Source: Bacillota bacterium (GTDB lineage Bacteria; Bacillota; Limnochordia; Limnochordales; ZCTH02-B6). From it: 6,375 nucleotides of DNA. The stretch is from the NCBI GenBank assembly GCA_003387805.1, contig QGSR01000113.1, positions 1 through 6,375 on the forward strand, in the 5' to 3' direction. This document shows, one piece after another, positions 5,378-6,375 of the stretch; the stretch's first letter is position 1; each line of letters begins with the position of its first letter. The notes beneath the pieces were generated by a model that was given only the letters and a program-made list of their open reading frames with translations, made no database searches and had not been told where the DNA came from. Position numbers and translations under genes: made by a program.

Positions 5378-6375
5378 ATGTTTCAGGGCACATCGCTCCG
5401 TCGTTTTTCCCGTGCGGCGGTCTGGGCGCTGCTCGTGGCCGCGGCGGCCGTGCTCGCCGTCGCGGCGGGAGGCGCGGCCGTGCACGGGCAGGCGGCGCCG
5501 TCGGCGCCCGGGCCCGGGCCCGAGGCCGGGCCCGAGGCCGGACCCGAGGCCGGACCCGGCGAGAGCCAGGTCATTGCGTTGTCGCAGGAGCTGGTCGAGG
5601 CCATGATGGCCGGACGGTTTGAAGACGTCACGGACCGCTTCGGCCCCGCCATCGCCGGCGCCTTGTCCCCGCAGGAACTGGGCGCAATCTGGTCGTCGCT
5701 GCCGCTGCAGGTTGGCCCGCTCGCCGCCGTGGGCGAGCCGTGGCTGGCCGCCGCCGAGCCTTTGCGGCTCGTGCGGGTTCCGCTGTATTTCGAGGCCGCC
5801 CAGCTCGATTTGGTGTTCGGCTTCGACGACGACTTGCTGCTGGGCACGCTGGTGTTTGTTCCACACGAGCCGCGGCCGCAGGCCGCGCCGGAGCGGGCGC
5901 CGGAACCTGCGCCGGCCTTGCCCAGCGGCGCCGACGTTTCCGCAACGTCCGACGCGGCCCCGGCCGCTCCGGCAGGCGAAGGCGAAAGCGCAGGCGAACC
6001 CGGAGCCGCCCCGGACGACCGCGAGCCCGGCGCCGCCGTTGCCGAGGCCGCTCCCGAACCCGAGATGGCCGGGGGCGCACCGCCCCGGCAGGCCCCGGAC
6101 GGCCCGCCCTACGCGGATCCTTCCCGGTTCGAGGAGTACGAGCTGACCTTCGGCTTGCCCGAGTTTCCCCTGGGCGGCACGCTGACGCTGCCCAAAGGCG
6201 AGGGCCCGTTCCCGGCGGTGGTCTTGGTCCACGGCTCCGGGCCGCACGACCGGGACGAGACCGCGCTGATGAACAAGCCCTTCCGCGACCTGGCCTGGGG
6301 GCTGGCGTCCCGGGGCATCGCCGTTTTCCGCTACGACAAGCGCACCTACGTGCACGCCCAAGCCATGGCGGCCGA
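5378..6375 (+). CDS. Secreted DUF3887 and alpha/beta hydrolase protein (partial, 3' end missing)
   Basis: The frame is open from ATG 5378 to the right edge (332 codons). An AAGGTGG ribosome site at 5363-5369 lies 8 nt upstream. Residues 1 to about 38 form a signal peptide with an Arg-rich start and an Ala/Val/Leu core. GPEA repeats at about 47-58 come from a 12-bp DNA repeat (5516-5551). Residues about 62-160 fit DUF3887: a helical start ([19 protein letters not shown]) and [10 protein letters not shown], then strands ending in [10 protein letters not shown] linker of about 85 residues, rich in Pro, Ala, Glu and Gly, follows. From about 247 the hydrolase domain starts, with [25 protein letters not shown] (His285-Gly-Ser-Gly, the oxyanion-hole region) and FRYDKRTYV. 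The nucleophile elbow and the Asp and His of the triad lie beyond the window. Members are predicted serine hydrolases or esterases of unknown substrate; the long linker is unusual. Confidence 0.9.
   Translation, partial: MFQGTSLRRFSRAAVWALLVAAAAVLAVAAGGAAVHGQAAPSAPGPGPEAGPEAGPEAGPGESQVIALSQELVEAMMAGRFEDVTDRFGPAIAGALSPQELGAIWSSLPLQVGPLAAVGEPWLAAAEPLRLVRVPLYFEAAQLDLVFGFDDDLLLGTLVFVPHEPRPQAAPERAPEPAPALPSGADVSATSDAAPAAPAGEGESAGEPGAAPDDREPGAAVAEAAPEPEMAGGAPPRQAPDGPPYADPSRFEEYELTFGLPEFPLGGTLTLPKGEGPFPAVVLVHGSGPHDRDETALMNKPFRDLAWGLASRGIAVFRYDKRTYVHAQAMAA

Noticed and set aside
4835..6361. Long minus-strand open frame of 508 codons
   Set aside because: It is antisense to the hydrolase gene and the repeat arrays, has no domain or ribosome site, and arises from high G+C content.

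Overview
The window is G+C-rich bacterial DNA with four recognisable protein genes, all on the + strand, and a repeat-filled gap of about 1.8 kb between the third and fourth. Strong Shine-Dalgarno sites, a sigma-A-like promoter and a secreted DUF3887 plus alpha/beta hydrolase architecture that is common in Bacillota suggest a high-GC Bacillota lineage. That placement is an inference, and no taxonomic marker gene is present.

Left part (1-1996). A weakly supported end of an upstream gene (stop at 252-254) runs into a secreted M48 zinc metalloprotease (260-1108). After 96 bp with two small hairpins comes a membrane-anchored SIMPL/DUF541 protein (1205-1921). A G+C-rich stem-loop followed by three T's (1967-1997) may end this transcription unit. 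Both products are expected outside the cytoplasmic membrane, so a role in envelope or secreted-protein quality control is reasonable but inferred.

Middle (2052-3542). A full-length M17 leucyl aminopeptidase (pepA) carries every expected metal-binding and catalytic residue. It should act in the cytoplasm on peptides.

Repeat gap (3543-5377). I find no credible gene here. Four tandem-repeat families follow one another: a decaying 15-bp repeat directly after the pepA stop; eight copies of a 37-bp repeat (3736-4010), whose first copy is a 35-nt palindrome; about four copies of a 153-bp repeat (about 4385-4975), each holding three hairpin-like cores spaced exactly 31 bp apart; and seven copies of a 21-bp repeat (4986-5134), partly arranged as 42-bp dimers. 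The 153-bp array is clearly richer in A+T than the genes. This gap is the most unusual part of the window and looks like structured or expandable non-coding DNA. I could not tie it to a known system.

Right part (5298-6375). A TTGACA promoter with an AT-rich 22-bp dyad over and just after its -10 element drives a secreted protein with an N-terminal DUF3887-like domain, a Pro/Ala/Glu-rich linker and the start of an alpha/beta hydrolase domain. The gene runs off the right edge.
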